Position numbers and translations under genes: made by a program. Positions 18,138 through 27,034 of a stretch of DNA of 64,000 nucleotides are shown in pieces (within the stretch, counting starts at the first letter, position 1; each line of letters starts with the position of its first letter). The notes beneath the pieces are model-generated. The model was given only the letters and a program-made list of their open reading frames with translations. It did not search any database and had not been told where the DNA came from. Location: contig DFCS01000017.1 in the NCBI GenBank assembly GCA_002367105.1, positions 12,516 through 76,515 of the forward strand, written 5' to 3'. This stretch comes from Hungatella sp. UBA3048. GTDB lineage: Bacteria; Bacillota; Clostridia; Lachnospirales; Lachnospiraceae.

Positions 18138-19397
18138 ATGAAAAAAACGTCATCTAAGATCCTTGCCCTTGGGTTAAGCTTAACTATGTTCTTAACCGCA
18201 TGCGGGGCTGGAGGAGCAGGCACAAAGACAGAGGGGACTACTGCTGCCGGCGCTGGTAAAGGTGCTGCAGAGACTACTGCTGCTGCAGGAGGCGCAAGCG
18301 GAGAAACTTTTGTAATCGGTAATCCACAGCCTTTAACCGGTGTTAATGCACAGGTTGGCGAGTCTGCTAACATGGCGGCTGCACTGGCAGTTAAGGTGAT
18401 TAACGAAGCAGGCGGCTTTAACGGAGTACCTGTAAAGCTGGTAAACTACGATGATCAGGGTTCTCCTGAGGAAGCAGTTAAGATTGCAAACAAGATGATT
18501 CAGGTAGATAAGGTAAATGCAATCTTAGGTTCTCTTACCAGCAGCAACGTGCTTGCGGCAGGCGGAATTTACAATGAAGCTAAGATTCCTACCATCGGAA
18601 CTGGAAACAGTCCTACCTGGATGGCTCAGGGCTGGGAGTATGTATTCCGTGCAGGACTTAACACAGCACTTTCCATGCCTCATATCGCTGAGAAGATGGT
18701 TGAACTGGATATAAAGAAAGTTGCAGTATTCCGCGGTCTTGATGATGCTGCAAAGAGCAGTGCGGAAGCATTTGTTGAAGAAGCGAAAAAAGCTGGAATT
18801 GAAATTACCACCATTGAAAGCTATACAGAAGGTGATACAGACTTCTCCGGTCAGGTAGCTAAGATGATTAATACAAAGCCAGATGCAGTGTTCTGTTCCA
18901 CCAACGGACCGACTCAGGCAATCTTTGCAAAGCAGTTACGTCAGCTTGGATACAATAAGCTTTGCTTCAACCGTGAAGGTATTCCGGTAGATACTCTTAA
19001 TGTTGCCGGTGATGCTGCAAATAACTGGGTATTCTCTTATCCATATGTAGTATACAGTGACATTGAAGAAGCTACAGATCCAGAGATGAAAAAATTCTTA
19101 CAGCTTTATGTTGATGAATACGGCATTATGCCTTTCCATGACTGTGCTTACAGAAGCTGGGATGCCATGATGGTATTCTGGGAGGCTTCCAAGATTGCAG
19201 GCAGCAACGACGGCGATGCAATCAAAGATGCTATCAGCAAGATCAAAGATTTCAAGTCTCTTGGCGGTGTGCTTGACTTTACCGATGGAACCCGTGAAGG
19301 ACTTCATTCTCTGAATGACTATATCATTGTTAATGGCAAATATCTTGACTTTAATAAGTGGCTTGAAGAAGGCAACTACGAAAAGCTGGCAGAGTAA
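18138..19397 (+). CDS. ABC transporter substrate-binding lipoprotein (branched-chain amino acid/HAAT type)
   Basis: This 419-residue type I periplasmic-binding-fold protein has a lipoprotein signal (hydrophobic core, then LTAC lipobox with Cys at residue 22) and an Ala/Gly/Thr-rich linker before the binding domain (residues about 55-419, opening VIGNPQPLTGVNAQVGE). It is the extracellular receptor for the four transporter genes that follow. The family transports branched-chain amino acids, but clostridial members also bind amides, aromatic acids and other carboxylates. The flanking larA genes argue for a hydroxy-acid ligand here, which is an inference. Confidence 0.9.
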   Translation: MKKTSSKILALGLSLTMFLTACGAGGAGTKTEGTTAAGAGKGAAETTAAAGGASGETFVIGNPQPLTGVNAQVGESANMAAALAVKVINEAGGFNGVPVKLVNYDDQGSPEEAVKIANKMIQVDKVNAILGSLTSSNVLAAGGIYNEAKIPTIGTGNSPTWMAQGWEYVFRAGLNTALSMPHIAEKMVELDIKKVAVFRGLDDAAKSSAEAFVEEAKKAGIEITTIESYTEGDTDFSGQVAKMINTKPDAVFCSTNGPTQAIFAKQLRQLGYNKLCFNREGIPVDTLNVAGDAANNWVFSYPYVVYSDIEEATDPEMKKFLQLYVDEYGIMPFHDCAYRSWDAMMVFWEASKIAGSNDGDAIKDAISKIKDFKSLGGVLDFTDGTREGLHSLNDYIIVNGKYLDFNKWLEEGNYEKLAE

Positions 19398-19445
19398 TAA
19401 AGTTGCGTTTCTTCATGACTGAACCGTAACACCACATATAATGGT

Positions 19446-19476
19446 CCGCCTATCTCCCTCAAAAGGAAATAGGCGG
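19446..19476 (+). promoter_or_regulatory. Intercistronic hairpin between binding-protein and permease genes
   Basis: CCGCCTAT and ATAGGCGG form a perfect 8-bp stem 48 bases after the binding-protein stop. Such hairpins often allow partial termination or protect the upstream mRNA, giving more binding protein than permease. Confidence 0.6.
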
Positions 19477-19493
19477 TTTCCTTGGAGGTAATT

Positions 19494-20366
19494 ATGATAA
19501 TACAGATTATTGTTTCTGGTCTTGTACTCGGCTGTGTTTATGGTTTGATCGCTCTGGGCTACAGCTTAATCTACAAAGCATCAGGAATGCTTAACTTTAC
19601 ACAGGGTGATATCCTCACATTAGGTGCATTTTTGGGATATACCTTTTACGGAGTATTTCACATTCCGTTTCTTCTTACAGTATTAATTGTTTTTGTTATT
19701 ATGCTGGGCGTTGGAATGGTTCTGGAAAAGGGCATTATCAGCAAACTGGTAGCAAAGGGAACTCTGCCGATTTATACGGTTTTGGCAACCATTGCCGTAT
19801 CCTATATTATTCAGAACGGTTCCATGCTGGTATGGGGAACTCAGGCCATTAACTTCCCAAGAATTTTCAGCATCCAAAATATTAAGATTTTTGGTGTGAA
19901 GATTCAGACAGAAGCTTTTGTCTGCATTTTAATTTCTATCGTATGTATGTTAATTCTCCATGTATTCATGAAGCATACAAAATTCGGAACTTCTATGAGA
20001 GCTGCAGCTATGGACCCTCTGGCAGCCAGAAGCCTTGGAATCAACGTATCTCTTGCAACAGGACTTACCTGGGGGATTTCTGCAGCTGTTGCTGCTCTTG
20101 CAGGTATGCTGATCGGTCCTCTTTACGGCGTATATACCACTCTGGGTGCAACCATCGGCAGAAAAGGTTTCGCCAGTGCGGTTATGGGAGGTTACGGAAA
20201 CATGTACGGTGCTATGGTCGGCGGTGCAATCCTTGGATTGGTAGAGACGTTTACTTCTGCTTACATTTCCTCTTCTTATAAAGACCTGGTAGCTTATGTA
20301 CTGTTAATTACATTCTTGTTCATTAAGCCAACCGGTATCTTTAATGAGCGGGCAATTCAGGATTAA
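19494..20366 (+). CDS. ABC transporter permease, LivH type
   Basis: This is an integral membrane permease of 290 residues with about eight transmembrane segments, homologous to LivH. The opening (VSGLVLGCVYGLIALGYSLI) and the LNFTQGD motif near residue 37 are typical of the family. The ATG at 19494 has a GGAGG site; an in-frame TTG twelve bases earlier is less likely. It is the second gene of the transporter operon and forms a heterodimer with the next gene product. Confidence 0.92.
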   Translation: MIIQIIVSGLVLGCVYGLIALGYSLIYKASGMLNFTQGDILTLGAFLGYTFYGVFHIPFLLTVLIVFVIMLGVGMVLEKGIISKLVAKGTLPIYTVLATIAVSYIIQNGSMLVWGTQAINFPRIFSIQNIKIFGVKIQTEAFVCILISIVCMLILHVFMKHTKFGTSMRAAAMDPLAARSLGINVSLATGLTWGISAAVAALAGMLIGPLYGVYTTLGATIGRKGFASAVMGGYGNMYGAMVGGAILGLVETFTSAYISSSYKDLVAYVLLITFLFIKPTGIFNERAIQD

Positions 20367-20379
20367 GGAGGAGAATGGA

Positions 20380-21357
20380 ATGAATCAAACATTAAAAGGT
20401 GCCATATCAAACAGAAAGAATGACTTTATTATTCTTGTAGTCCTCTTATTATTGCCGATGCTTTTCAAAGCGATTAATTTTGAGTATGCATTTACTATTA
20501 TAAGTTTTATCTTTATTTATATCGTAGCTGTATCTGGTTTAGATATTGTATTTGGTTATAGCGGACAGATTTCCCTGGGACATGCAGCTTTCTTCGCAAT
20601 AGGTGCCTATGGATCTGCAATTATAAACAAATATGCCCATATTCCGGTTGTACTTACCATGATCATTGCGGCTTTTCTTGCAGCCATCATTGGTGCGGCC
20701 CTGGCTTACCCTGCTTCTAAGCTGGTTTTCCATTTCCTGTCTCTGGCAACCATTGCCTTTGGTGAAATTGTATATCAGCTGGTGGCTCAGTCTCCTTATG
20801 AAATCACAGGTAACTTTACCGGTTTCTTTACAGAATCCGTAAACCTTTTTGGCTTTAAGCTTAATACCTACAACAAGTTTTATTACTTCGGACTTTTGTG
20901 CGTTGTTGTTTTCCTTACTATTAAAACCAATCTGATCAAATCCAAGGTTGGCCGTGCTTTTATCGCTATCCGCGAGAATTCCCATGCAGCAGACGGTATG
21001 GGTATCAATGTACGGAATTATAAGATTCTGGCATTTTCCATCAGTGCGTTCTTCACTGCATTTGCAGGCGGTATGTATGCTCACTGTGTAAGATTCATCA
21101 GCCCGGATACATTTATGTACAAGCAGTCTGTTATGTTCCTTACCATGCTTTTATTCGGCGGAACTGCTTCCCGTTTCGGTCCTATTTTCGGCGCCGTATC
21201 TGTTCTCATTTTAAATGAGGCACTTCGTGCCACTGAGAAGTACCAGTTATTAATTTACGGTGTTTTGCTGCTTATTGTAATCGTCGGACTGCCAGGCGGT
21301 CTTTACGGCGCATTCCAGGATATTATGGCAAAATTTAAAAAGAAAGGAGCAAAATAA
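20380..21357 (+). CDS. ABC transporter permease, LivM type
   Basis: This is the second transporter permease, 325 residues and about ten membrane segments. The family motif SGLDIVFGYSGQISLGHAAF lies near residues 50-70, and the EAA-like cytoplasmic loop (FIAIRENSHAADGMGINVR) lies near residue 200. The start ATG follows AAGGAGG; a longer in-frame start would overlap the previous gene. The ATPase gene begins immediately after its stop. Confidence 0.92.
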   Translation: MNQTLKGAISNRKNDFIILVVLLLLPMLFKAINFEYAFTIISFIFIYIVAVSGLDIVFGYSGQISLGHAAFFAIGAYGSAIINKYAHIPVVLTMIIAAFLAAIIGAALAYPASKLVFHFLSLATIAFGEIVYQLVAQSPYEITGNFTGFFTESVNLFGFKLNTYNKFYYFGLLCVVVFLTIKTNLIKSKVGRAFIAIRENSHAADGMGINVRNYKILAFSISAFFTAFAGGMYAHCVRFISPDTFMYKQSVMFLTMLLFGGTASRFGPIFGAVSVLILNEALRATEKYQLLIYGVLLLIVIVGLPGGLYGAFQDIMAKFKKKGAK

Positions 21358-22110
21358 ATGCTGAAAGTCCAGAACGTAACCTTAAGGTTTGGCGGGTTGG
21401 TGGCAAATAATGATGTCTCCATGGAAGTGAGAGAAGGAAAGATCACCGGCCTGATCGGCCCTAACGGTGCCGGAAAAACAACCTTTTTCAACTGTATCAG
21501 CGGTGTTTACACTCCTAATGAAGGAAAGATCATATTTGACGGAAAAGAAATTCAGGGTTTCCGCCCTTATCAGATAAATAAAGCCGGAATCAGTCGTACC
21601 TATCAGATTATCAACCTGTTTAGAAAAATGAAAGTATATGAGAATGTAATCGTAGGAATGCATTCCAGATTGAATTCTAAATTTACAGATTCTCTTTTCA
21701 AGACAAAAAAAGAGAGAGAAGAAGAGAAGAAGGCCTATGATAAAGCTCTGGAATTGCTGGACTTTGTAGGACTTCTGGCAGTGAAAGATGAACCGGCCGG
21801 CTCCCTTTCCTATGGAAAGCAAAGACTTTTGGAAATCTGCCGTGCTCTTGCCAGCGATCCTAAAATTCTGCTTCTTGATGAGCCTGCAGCAGGTATGAAC
21901 GGAACAGAGAAAAATGAACTGGATGCCTTGTGTAAAAAGATCGTTGAACGCGGCATCAGCATTCTGATTATTGAACACGACATGAAACTGATGATGGGAC
22001 TTGCGGATTACATGTATGTATTGAACTACGGAAAACTGCTTGCAGAGGGTGTACCTTCCGAGATTCAAAACAATCCTGCAGTTATTGAAGCATACTTAGG
22101 AGGTGAATAA
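21358..22110 (+). CDS. ABC transporter ATP-binding protein, LivG type
   Basis: This is one of two cytoplasmic ATPases of the transporter (250 residues). It has Walker A GPNGAGKTT (near residue 36), signature LSYGKQRLLEI (near residue 148), Walker B ILLLDEPAAGMN and the switch His (IIEHDMKL). The start codon directly abuts the LivM stop, and its stop overlaps the next ATG by one base, so translation is probably coupled. Confidence 0.93.
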   Translation: MLKVQNVTLRFGGLVANNDVSMEVREGKITGLIGPNGAGKTTFFNCISGVYTPNEGKIIFDGKEIQGFRPYQINKAGISRTYQIINLFRKMKVYENVIVGMHSRLNSKFTDSLFKTKKEREEEKKAYDKALELLDFVGLLAVKDEPAGSLSYGKQRLLEICRALASDPKILLLDEPAAGMNGTEKNELDALCKKIVERGISILIIEHDMKLMMGLADYMYVLNYGKLLAEGVPSEIQNNPAVIEAYLGGE

Positions 22111-22832
22111 TGGGAAAGCATTTATTAGAACTGAAAAACCTTCAGTATTCTTATGGAAATATTAAAGTAGTACATGGAATTGACCTCTATGTAGATGAGG
22201 GGGAAATCGTAACCATCATCGGCGCCAACGGTGCAGGTAAAACCACAACTCTTCAGACCGTTTCCGGACTGACTGCAGCTTCCGGTGTAAAAGGTGAAAT
22301 TTATTTTGACGGCAAACGTATTGACCGTATGAGAGGCCACGTAATTACCAATCAGGGTCTGGTTCAGGTTTTGGAAGGAAGACACGTATTCTCAAAACTT
22401 TCCGTAGCAGAAAATATTCAGATGGGAACCTATATTCGCAAGGATAGGGCCAATATCAGCAAAGATATTGACAAAGTATACGAAATGTTCCCAAGATTGT
22501 ATGAGCGCAGAACCCAGTTAGCCGGTACTCTTTCCGGCGGCGAGCAGCAGATGCTTGCAATCGGCCGCGCCCTGCTTTGCAATCCCAGAATGATTTTACT
22601 TGATGAGCCTTCTCTGGGACTTGCACCAATTATTATCAGAGAAATTTTTGAATCCATTGTTCGTATTAACAAGCAGGGAACTTCTGTTCTTTTCGTAGAG
22701 CAGAACTCTAAGATAGCGCTGAATGTAGCCAACCGCGGTTATGTTATGCAAAACGGAGAAATCACACTTCACGATACCAGTGAGAATCTGCTTCAGAATG
22801 AGGAAGTCAAGAAAGCCTACTTAGGCGAATAA
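22110..22832 (+). CDS. ABC transporter ATP-binding protein, LivF type
   Basis: This is the second ATPase of the transporter (240 residues), with Walker A GANGAGKTT near residue 37, the signature LSGGEQQMLAIGRAL near residue 140, Walker B MILLDEPSLGLAP and the switch region FVEQN. The Gln-containing FVEQN is normal for LivF. It completes a full five-gene uptake system. Confidence 0.93.
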   Translation: MGKHLLELKNLQYSYGNIKVVHGIDLYVDEGEIVTIIGANGAGKTTTLQTVSGLTAASGVKGEIYFDGKRIDRMRGHVITNQGLVQVLEGRHVFSKLSVAENIQMGTYIRKDRANISKDIDKVYEMFPRLYERRTQLAGTLSGGEQQMLAIGRALLCNPRMILLDEPSLGLAPIIIREIFESIVRINKQGTSVLFVEQNSKIALNVANRGYVMQNGEITLHDTSENLLQNEEVKKAYLGE

Positions 22833-22844
22833 ACGCTTTTATGG

Positions 22845-22893
22845 CAGACATGGTACAAGCTTTTTATGAAACAATGGCTGTATACCATGTCTG
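22845..22893 (+). terminator. Hairpin between the transporter operon and larA copy 2
   Basis: CAGACATGGTA pairs perfectly with TACCATGTCTG, followed by a short T-run (GTTTTAA). No clear promoter lies between it and the next gene, so it probably attenuates rather than ends the transcript. Confidence 0.6.
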
Positions 22894-22929
22894 TTTTAAC
22901 TACTTATAAAGAAAGGGAAGTGCGTTGAT

Positions 22930-24213
22930 ATGAGAGAAAGACCTTTTGTGGCAGATCTGGTTAAGGATGTAAAGGTCCCCAAAATGTTTCGGGTGCGCCA
23001 GATATTTCCACGTCCTAAGATTGAGTCAAAGGATATTCCCGGAGTGATAGAAAAACTTCTTTCAGAAGAAAAATTTTCTTCCCAGATTAAGCCGGGGATG
23101 AGAATTGCAATCACAGCCGGTTCCAGAGGTATTGCAAACAATGCCCTGACCACAAAATGCATTGCTGATTTTGTCAAATCAAGAGGCGGACAGCCCTTTG
23201 TAGTTCCTGCTATGGGAAGCCATGGCGGGAGTACCGCAGAAGGACAGAGAGCGGTCCTGGCAGGCTACGGAATCACAGAAGAATATCTTCAGTGTCCCAT
23301 TCTTTCTTCTATGGAAGTGAAGAAAATAGGGACCAATGAAGAAGGCGGAGATGTTTACATTGATAAATACGCCGCCGAAGCTGACGGAATTATTATAGGC
23401 TGCAGAATTAAGCCCCATACAGCATTCCGCGGTCCTTATGAAAGCGGAATCATGAAAATGATGGCAATTGGTCTTGGAAAGCAGTATGGAGCCGAGGTCT
23501 GCCATGAAGCCGGATTTAAAAATATGGCAAAGAATGTGCCTCTGTTCGGCAAGGCCATCATTAAGTATGCACCTATTTTGTTTGCAGTTCCTACTATTGA
23601 AAATGCCTATGATGAAACAAGCAGAATTGTTGCTGTAAATGCAGATGAAATTGAAGAAAAAGAGCCGGCCCTTTTAATGGAAGCTGCTTCCAATATGGCC
23701 AGAATCCTGGTGGATTCATGCGATGTTCTAATTGTAGATGAAATTGGAAAGAATTACAGCGGTGACGGAATGGATCCCAATATTACTGGAACCTTCTGCA
23801 CTCCTTATGCCACTGGAGGCATTGATGCCCAGAGAGTGGTTGTTCTGGATTTAAGCGAAGAAACCCATGGAAACGGCATTGGTCTGGGCTATTCCAGCGC
23901 AACTACAAAGCGTGTATTTGAGAAGCTTGATTTAGCTTCCATGTACCCAAATGCAATCACCTGTACCGTTCTTGGCGGTGTCCGGATTCCTATTATTATG
24001 GAAAGTGATAAGGAAGCCATTTCGGTCTGCATCAAGACTTGTAACGAGATCGACAAGACCCGGCCTAGAATTGTAAGAATACCCAACAGCCTTCATCTGG
24101 AGCACATCATGCTTTCAGAAGATTATATGGAGGTAATTAAGGGAAACCCCAATATTGAAATAGAATCCGAACCAATGGAATTGCCTTTCGATGAGAATGG
24201 AATGCTTTGGTAG
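22930..24213 (+). CDS. LarA-family nickel-dependent racemase/epimerase, copy 2
   Basis: This is a 427-residue paralogue of the protein at 16,806; by eye roughly half of aligned residues match, including the GSHGG, KPHTAF, IMKM and CHEAGF segments with the same spacing. It therefore belongs to the LarA/DUF2088 family and should use a nickel-pincer cofactor. Two different copies flanking one transporter suggest either two substrates in one pathway, two epimeric centres, or a heteromeric enzyme. The ATG follows GAAAGGGAAG. Confidence 0.84.
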   Translation: MRERPFVADLVKDVKVPKMFRVRQIFPRPKIESKDIPGVIEKLLSEEKFSSQIKPGMRIAITAGSRGIANNALTTKCIADFVKSRGGQPFVVPAMGSHGGSTAEGQRAVLAGYGITEEYLQCPILSSMEVKKIGTNEEGGDVYIDKYAAEADGIIIGCRIKPHTAFRGPYESGIMKMMAIGLGKQYGAEVCHEAGFKNMAKNVPLFGKAIIKYAPILFAVPTIENAYDETSRIVAVNADEIEEKEPALLMEAASNMARILVDSCDVLIVDEIGKNYSGDGMDPNITGTFCTPYATGGIDAQRVVVLDLSEETHGNGIGLGYSSATTKRVFEKLDLASMYPNAITCTVLGGVRIPIIMESDKEAISVCIKTCNEIDKTRPRIVRIPNSLHLEHIMLSEDYMEVIKGNPNIEIESEPMELPFDENGMLW

Positions 24214-24240
24214 GAATTGAAGATAAGGAGACGTAATATT

Positions 24241-25296
24241 ATGAAAGCAATTTATATTGTTGAACCTGGCAAGGTAGAAATCAGAGAAATTGAAAAGCCG
24301 GTTAGAAAACCAGGAGAAGCATTGCTTAAGGTTTTATATGGAGGTATCTGCGGCAGTGATTTAGGGTCCTACAGAGGAACATTTGCATATTTTGATTATC
24401 CAAGAATTCCCGGACATGAGTTCAGTGCGGAAATTGTTGAAGTTGATGAGAACAATGAATATGGATTGAAAAATGGAATGATCGTTACATGCAATCCCTA
24501 CTTTAACTGCGGAACCTGCTATAGCTGCAAAAAGGGTCTTGTCAATGCCTGCATGGACAACCAGACCATGGGCTGCCAGAGAGACGGTGCATTCTCCGAA
24601 TATATTACCATGCCTCTGGAGCGGATTTTTGACGGAAAAGGAATTTCTGCCAAGGTTCTTGCAGCAATAGAGCCTTTCTGTATCGGATATCATGGCATTC
24701 AGCGTGCAGGAATAAAAAAAGGCGACAAAGTTCTGGTTGTCGGCTCCGGAACTATCGGTGTTCTGGCAGCTATTGCTGCAAAGACCCTCGGAGGCGAAGT
24801 ATATATGGCTGATGTGGCAAAAGCGAAACTGGACTATGCTAAGGAAAGCTTTGATTTTGCCGGAACCATCTTAAATGACGGTCCGGATGCCCTTGACAAA
24901 GCGACGAAAGAAATTACCGGAAGCATTAATATCAACGGCAATGAGGTCGCTTATGGATTCGATGTGTGTATTGAAGCGGTAGGACTTCCTTCTACCTTCC
25001 AGAACTGTATCGATGCTGCGGCATTCGGCGGGAAAGTGATTCTTATCGGCGTAGGAAAGAAGAATCTGGACTTCAACTTTACCATGATTCAGAAGAAAGA
25101 ACTGGATGTTTACGGAAGCCGCAATGCCATGAACAAAGATTTCATTGAATTGATTGATATTGTAAAAGAAGGCGGCGTAAACTTAGAAAAAGTAATCACA
25201 GACGTATATAAATATGAAGAGGCTGCAAAAGCCTTTGAAGATTTCAGCAATAATGGGGCTGAAATGCTGAAAGTTATTTTAGATTTCACCAAATAA
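24241..25296 (+). CDS. Zinc-dependent medium-chain dehydrogenase (sorbitol/L-galactonate dehydrogenase type)
   Basis: This NAD(P)-dependent alcohol dehydrogenase (351 residues) starts at the ATG after AAGGAG. The catalytic zinc site (Cys in GGICGSD, near residue 37; PGHEF near residue 60), the four-Cys structural zinc lobe (NCGTCYSCKKGLVNAC, near residues 89-105) and a Rossmann motif (VVGSGTIGVLAA, near residue 168) are intact. Family members oxidise polyols and aldonates. An L-galactonate 5-dehydrogenase would yield D-tagaturonate, the substrate of UxaB encoded nearby; this assignment is inferred from context. It is the last gene of the larA-liv cluster. Confidence 0.88.
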   Translation: MKAIYIVEPGKVEIREIEKPVRKPGEALLKVLYGGICGSDLGSYRGTFAYFDYPRIPGHEFSAEIVEVDENNEYGLKNGMIVTCNPYFNCGTCYSCKKGLVNACMDNQTMGCQRDGAFSEYITMPLERIFDGKGISAKVLAAIEPFCIGYHGIQRAGIKKGDKVLVVGSGTIGVLAAIAAKTLGGEVYMADVAKAKLDYAKESFDFAGTILNDGPDALDKATKEITGSININGNEVAYGFDVCIEAVGLPSTFQNCIDAAAFGGKVILIGVGKKNLDFNFTMIQKKELDVYGSRNAMNKDFIELIDIVKEGGVNLEKVITDVYKYEEAAKAFEDFSNNGAEMLKVILDFTK

Positions 25297-25316
25297 ATCT
25301 TCAAAAGAATTTCTAT

Positions 25317-25364
25317 GGTCCATCTGGGACACCTTCTTTGCAGAGGTGTCCCATGGACTTTTTG
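25317..25364 (+). terminator. Terminator of the larA-liv-dehydrogenase operon
   Basis: GGTCCAT...GGGACACC pairs with GGTGTCCC-ATGGAC, followed by a T-run. It lies 20 bases after the dehydrogenase stop. Confidence 0.88.
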
Positions 25365-25411
25365 AATTTTATTGAGCCATGTTTTGTATTCTAAAAAATG
25401 AATAATAAAAC

Positions 25412-25467
25412 TTGCTTTATTGACAAGCATGCTATATAATGAAACGTGAATAGTGTAAGCACTTACA
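25412..25467 (+). promoter_or_regulatory. lacI-type gene promoter with autoregulatory operator
   Basis: TTGCTT (25,412-25,417) and TATAAT (25,435-25,440) are 17 bases apart. The palindrome TGTAAGCACTTACA (25,454-25,467) begins about seven bases after the expected start point. The same 14-mer overlaps the uxaA promoter, which indicates autoregulation plus control of uxaBA. Confidence 0.75.
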
Positions 25468-25581
25468 ATATTGTTTTAAATGAAATTGAAATTAGGGTAA
25501 AACGCAGGTATAATCTGACAGAAAGGCCGTTTTACTCTCTTTTTGTTATAAAAGTTAAATGAGGCAAAAGGGACTACCAGG

Positions 25582-26586
25582 ATGAATATTTATGACATTG
25601 CAGAGCTTGCAGGAGTTTCCATCGCTACCGTATCCCGGGTGGTGAACGACAGCCCCCGTGTGAGTGAGAAAACTAAACAAAAAGTCAGGGCGATTATGGA
25701 AGAGCATGGTTATACTCCCAATGTATTTGCCAGGGGACTTGGACTTGATTCCATGAAGACCATTGGTATTTTATGTCCGGATGTATCAGATGCTTATATG
25801 GCTACGGCAGTAGCCCATTTGGAGAGCCGCATGCACGAGCATGGTTACGACTGTATTTTGTGCTGCAGCGGGTTTGAACAGTCCGTGAAAGAAAAATATG
25901 TCAGCCTCCTTCTTGCGAAGCGGATTGATGCGCTCATCATGGTCGGTTCTACTTATGCAGGAACAGGAGAATCGGATAAACATACGCAGTATGTCCGTAA
26001 TGCAGCAAAGCAGGTTCCGGTATTTTTGATTAACGGATATTTGGATGGCGAGAATATTTATTGCGCTTATGGAGATGATTATCAGGCAACCTACGATGTG
26101 GCCAGCCAGATGATTGAGACAGGACGGCGCAGAATCCTGTTTCTCTGTGACTCCCATTCTTACAGCGCAAATCAGAAGCTGGCAGGCTATGAATCCGCTT
26201 TAAAAGCCCACGGGCTTCCTGTGCTTGGAGATTTAAAGCTTTATGTAAAGAACCGGATCCATACGGTAAGGGATATCCTTCTGGAGCGCCGTGATTTACG
26301 GTTTGACAGCGTGGTAGCCACAGATGACGGTCTTGCCGTAGGAGCGATTAAGTATGCCAATACAAAGCTTTTAAAGGTACCGGAAAATTTGTGCATTACC
26401 GGATTTAATAATTCCGCCCTGTCGATCTGCAGCGATCCGGAGCTTTCTTCCATTGATAACCGGATCGAAGAATTATGCAACATCTCCGTCGATAATATGA
26501 TGAAAATCCTTCTGGGAGAAGAAGAAGTTAACAGGAACAGCCGGATTCCATGCCGGCTGATCAAACGGTGTACCACTGATTTTTAG
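25582..26586 (+). CDS. LacI-family transcriptional regulator
   Basis: This is a 334-residue LacI/GalR repressor: an N-terminal helix-turn-helix and hinge (IYDIAELAGVSIATVSRVVN, then GYTPN) and a periplasmic-binding-like effector domain (residues about 60-334). The TVSRVVN recognition helix typically reads operators of this palindromic form. The two exact TGTAAGCACTTACA sites, at its own promoter and at the uxaA promoter, make it the likely repressor of hexuronate/aldonate use. Its effector may be an intermediate such as tagaturonate or KDG; this is an inference. Confidence 0.92.
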   Translation: MNIYDIAELAGVSIATVSRVVNDSPRVSEKTKQKVRAIMEEHGYTPNVFARGLGLDSMKTIGILCPDVSDAYMATAVAHLESRMHEHGYDCILCCSGFEQSVKEKYVSLLLAKRIDALIMVGSTYAGTGESDKHTQYVRNAAKQVPVFLINGYLDGENIYCAYGDDYQATYDVASQMIETGRRRILFLCDSHSYSANQKLAGYESALKAHGLPVLGDLKLYVKNRIHTVRDILLERRDLRFDSVVATDDGLAVGAIKYANTKLLKVPENLCITGFNNSALSICSDPELSSIDNRIEELCNISVDNMMKILLGEEEVNRNSRIPCRLIKRCTTDF

Positions 26587-26590
26587 CCTA

Positions 26591-26619
26591 TTGTCATTTC
26601 TTTCCGTGTATGCTAAAAT
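26591..26619 (+). promoter_or_regulatory. Promoter of the small conserved gene and dusB
   Basis: TTGTCA (26,591-26,596) and TAAAAT (26,614-26,619) are 17 bases apart, directly after the lacI-type gene. Confidence 0.6.
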
Positions 26620-26641
26620 ATAATCTCAGTAAATATTGGAA

Positions 26642-27034
26642 ATGCGCATGAATAAGGAAAGAGCGGTGGCAGAAACGATGGAGCATGATGGAGATAATGT
26701 GGTGCTATGCGGCGCCAATTCCTATGAGCAGAAATATTATTTTAACCAGCAGTTTGTGAGCCTCCCCGAAAGCATCAAGCAGGATCTTCAAATTATGTGC
26801 GTGCTTTATACCGAAGATGTAGGTGGAATCCTTATCATGGAATACGATGAGGATGGCACCCTGGAATTTAAGGTGACAGCAGAGGAGGGGGATTACCTGT
26901 TTGACGAGATCGGAAGCGTGCTGAAGATCAAGCAGTACCGGAAAGAGAAAAGGGAACTTCTGGAATCTTTGGAAATGTATTACCGGGTGTTTTATCTGGG
27001 AGAAGAATTGGAAGGCGGAGAAATAGATACGTGA
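26642..27034 (+). CDS. Conserved small protein, possibly DUF6145 family
   Basis: This acidic protein of about 130 residues resembles a short family found next to dusB in Lachnospiraceae; I think it is DUF6145 but cannot confirm it. It has the segment VVLCGANSYEQKYYFN and a central TEDVGGILIMEY. No membrane segment or known catalytic motif is visible. The start is uncertain: ATG at 26,642 or 26,648, or TTG at 26,636, none with a strong ribosome site. It overlaps dusB by four bases (GTGA), so the two are co-translated. Confidence 0.75.
   Translation: MRMNKERAVAETMEHDGDNVVLCGANSYEQKYYFNQQFVSLPESIKQDLQIMCVLYTEDVGGILIMEYDEDGTLEFKVTAEEGDYLFDEIGSVLKIKQYRKEKRELLESLEMYYRVFYLGEELEGGEIDT

Noticed and set aside
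16806..24213. Both LarA homologues as true lactate racemases
   Set aside because: Their motif spacing differs slightly from LarA and the context is uronate/aldonate metabolism, so a lactate-specific name was not used.
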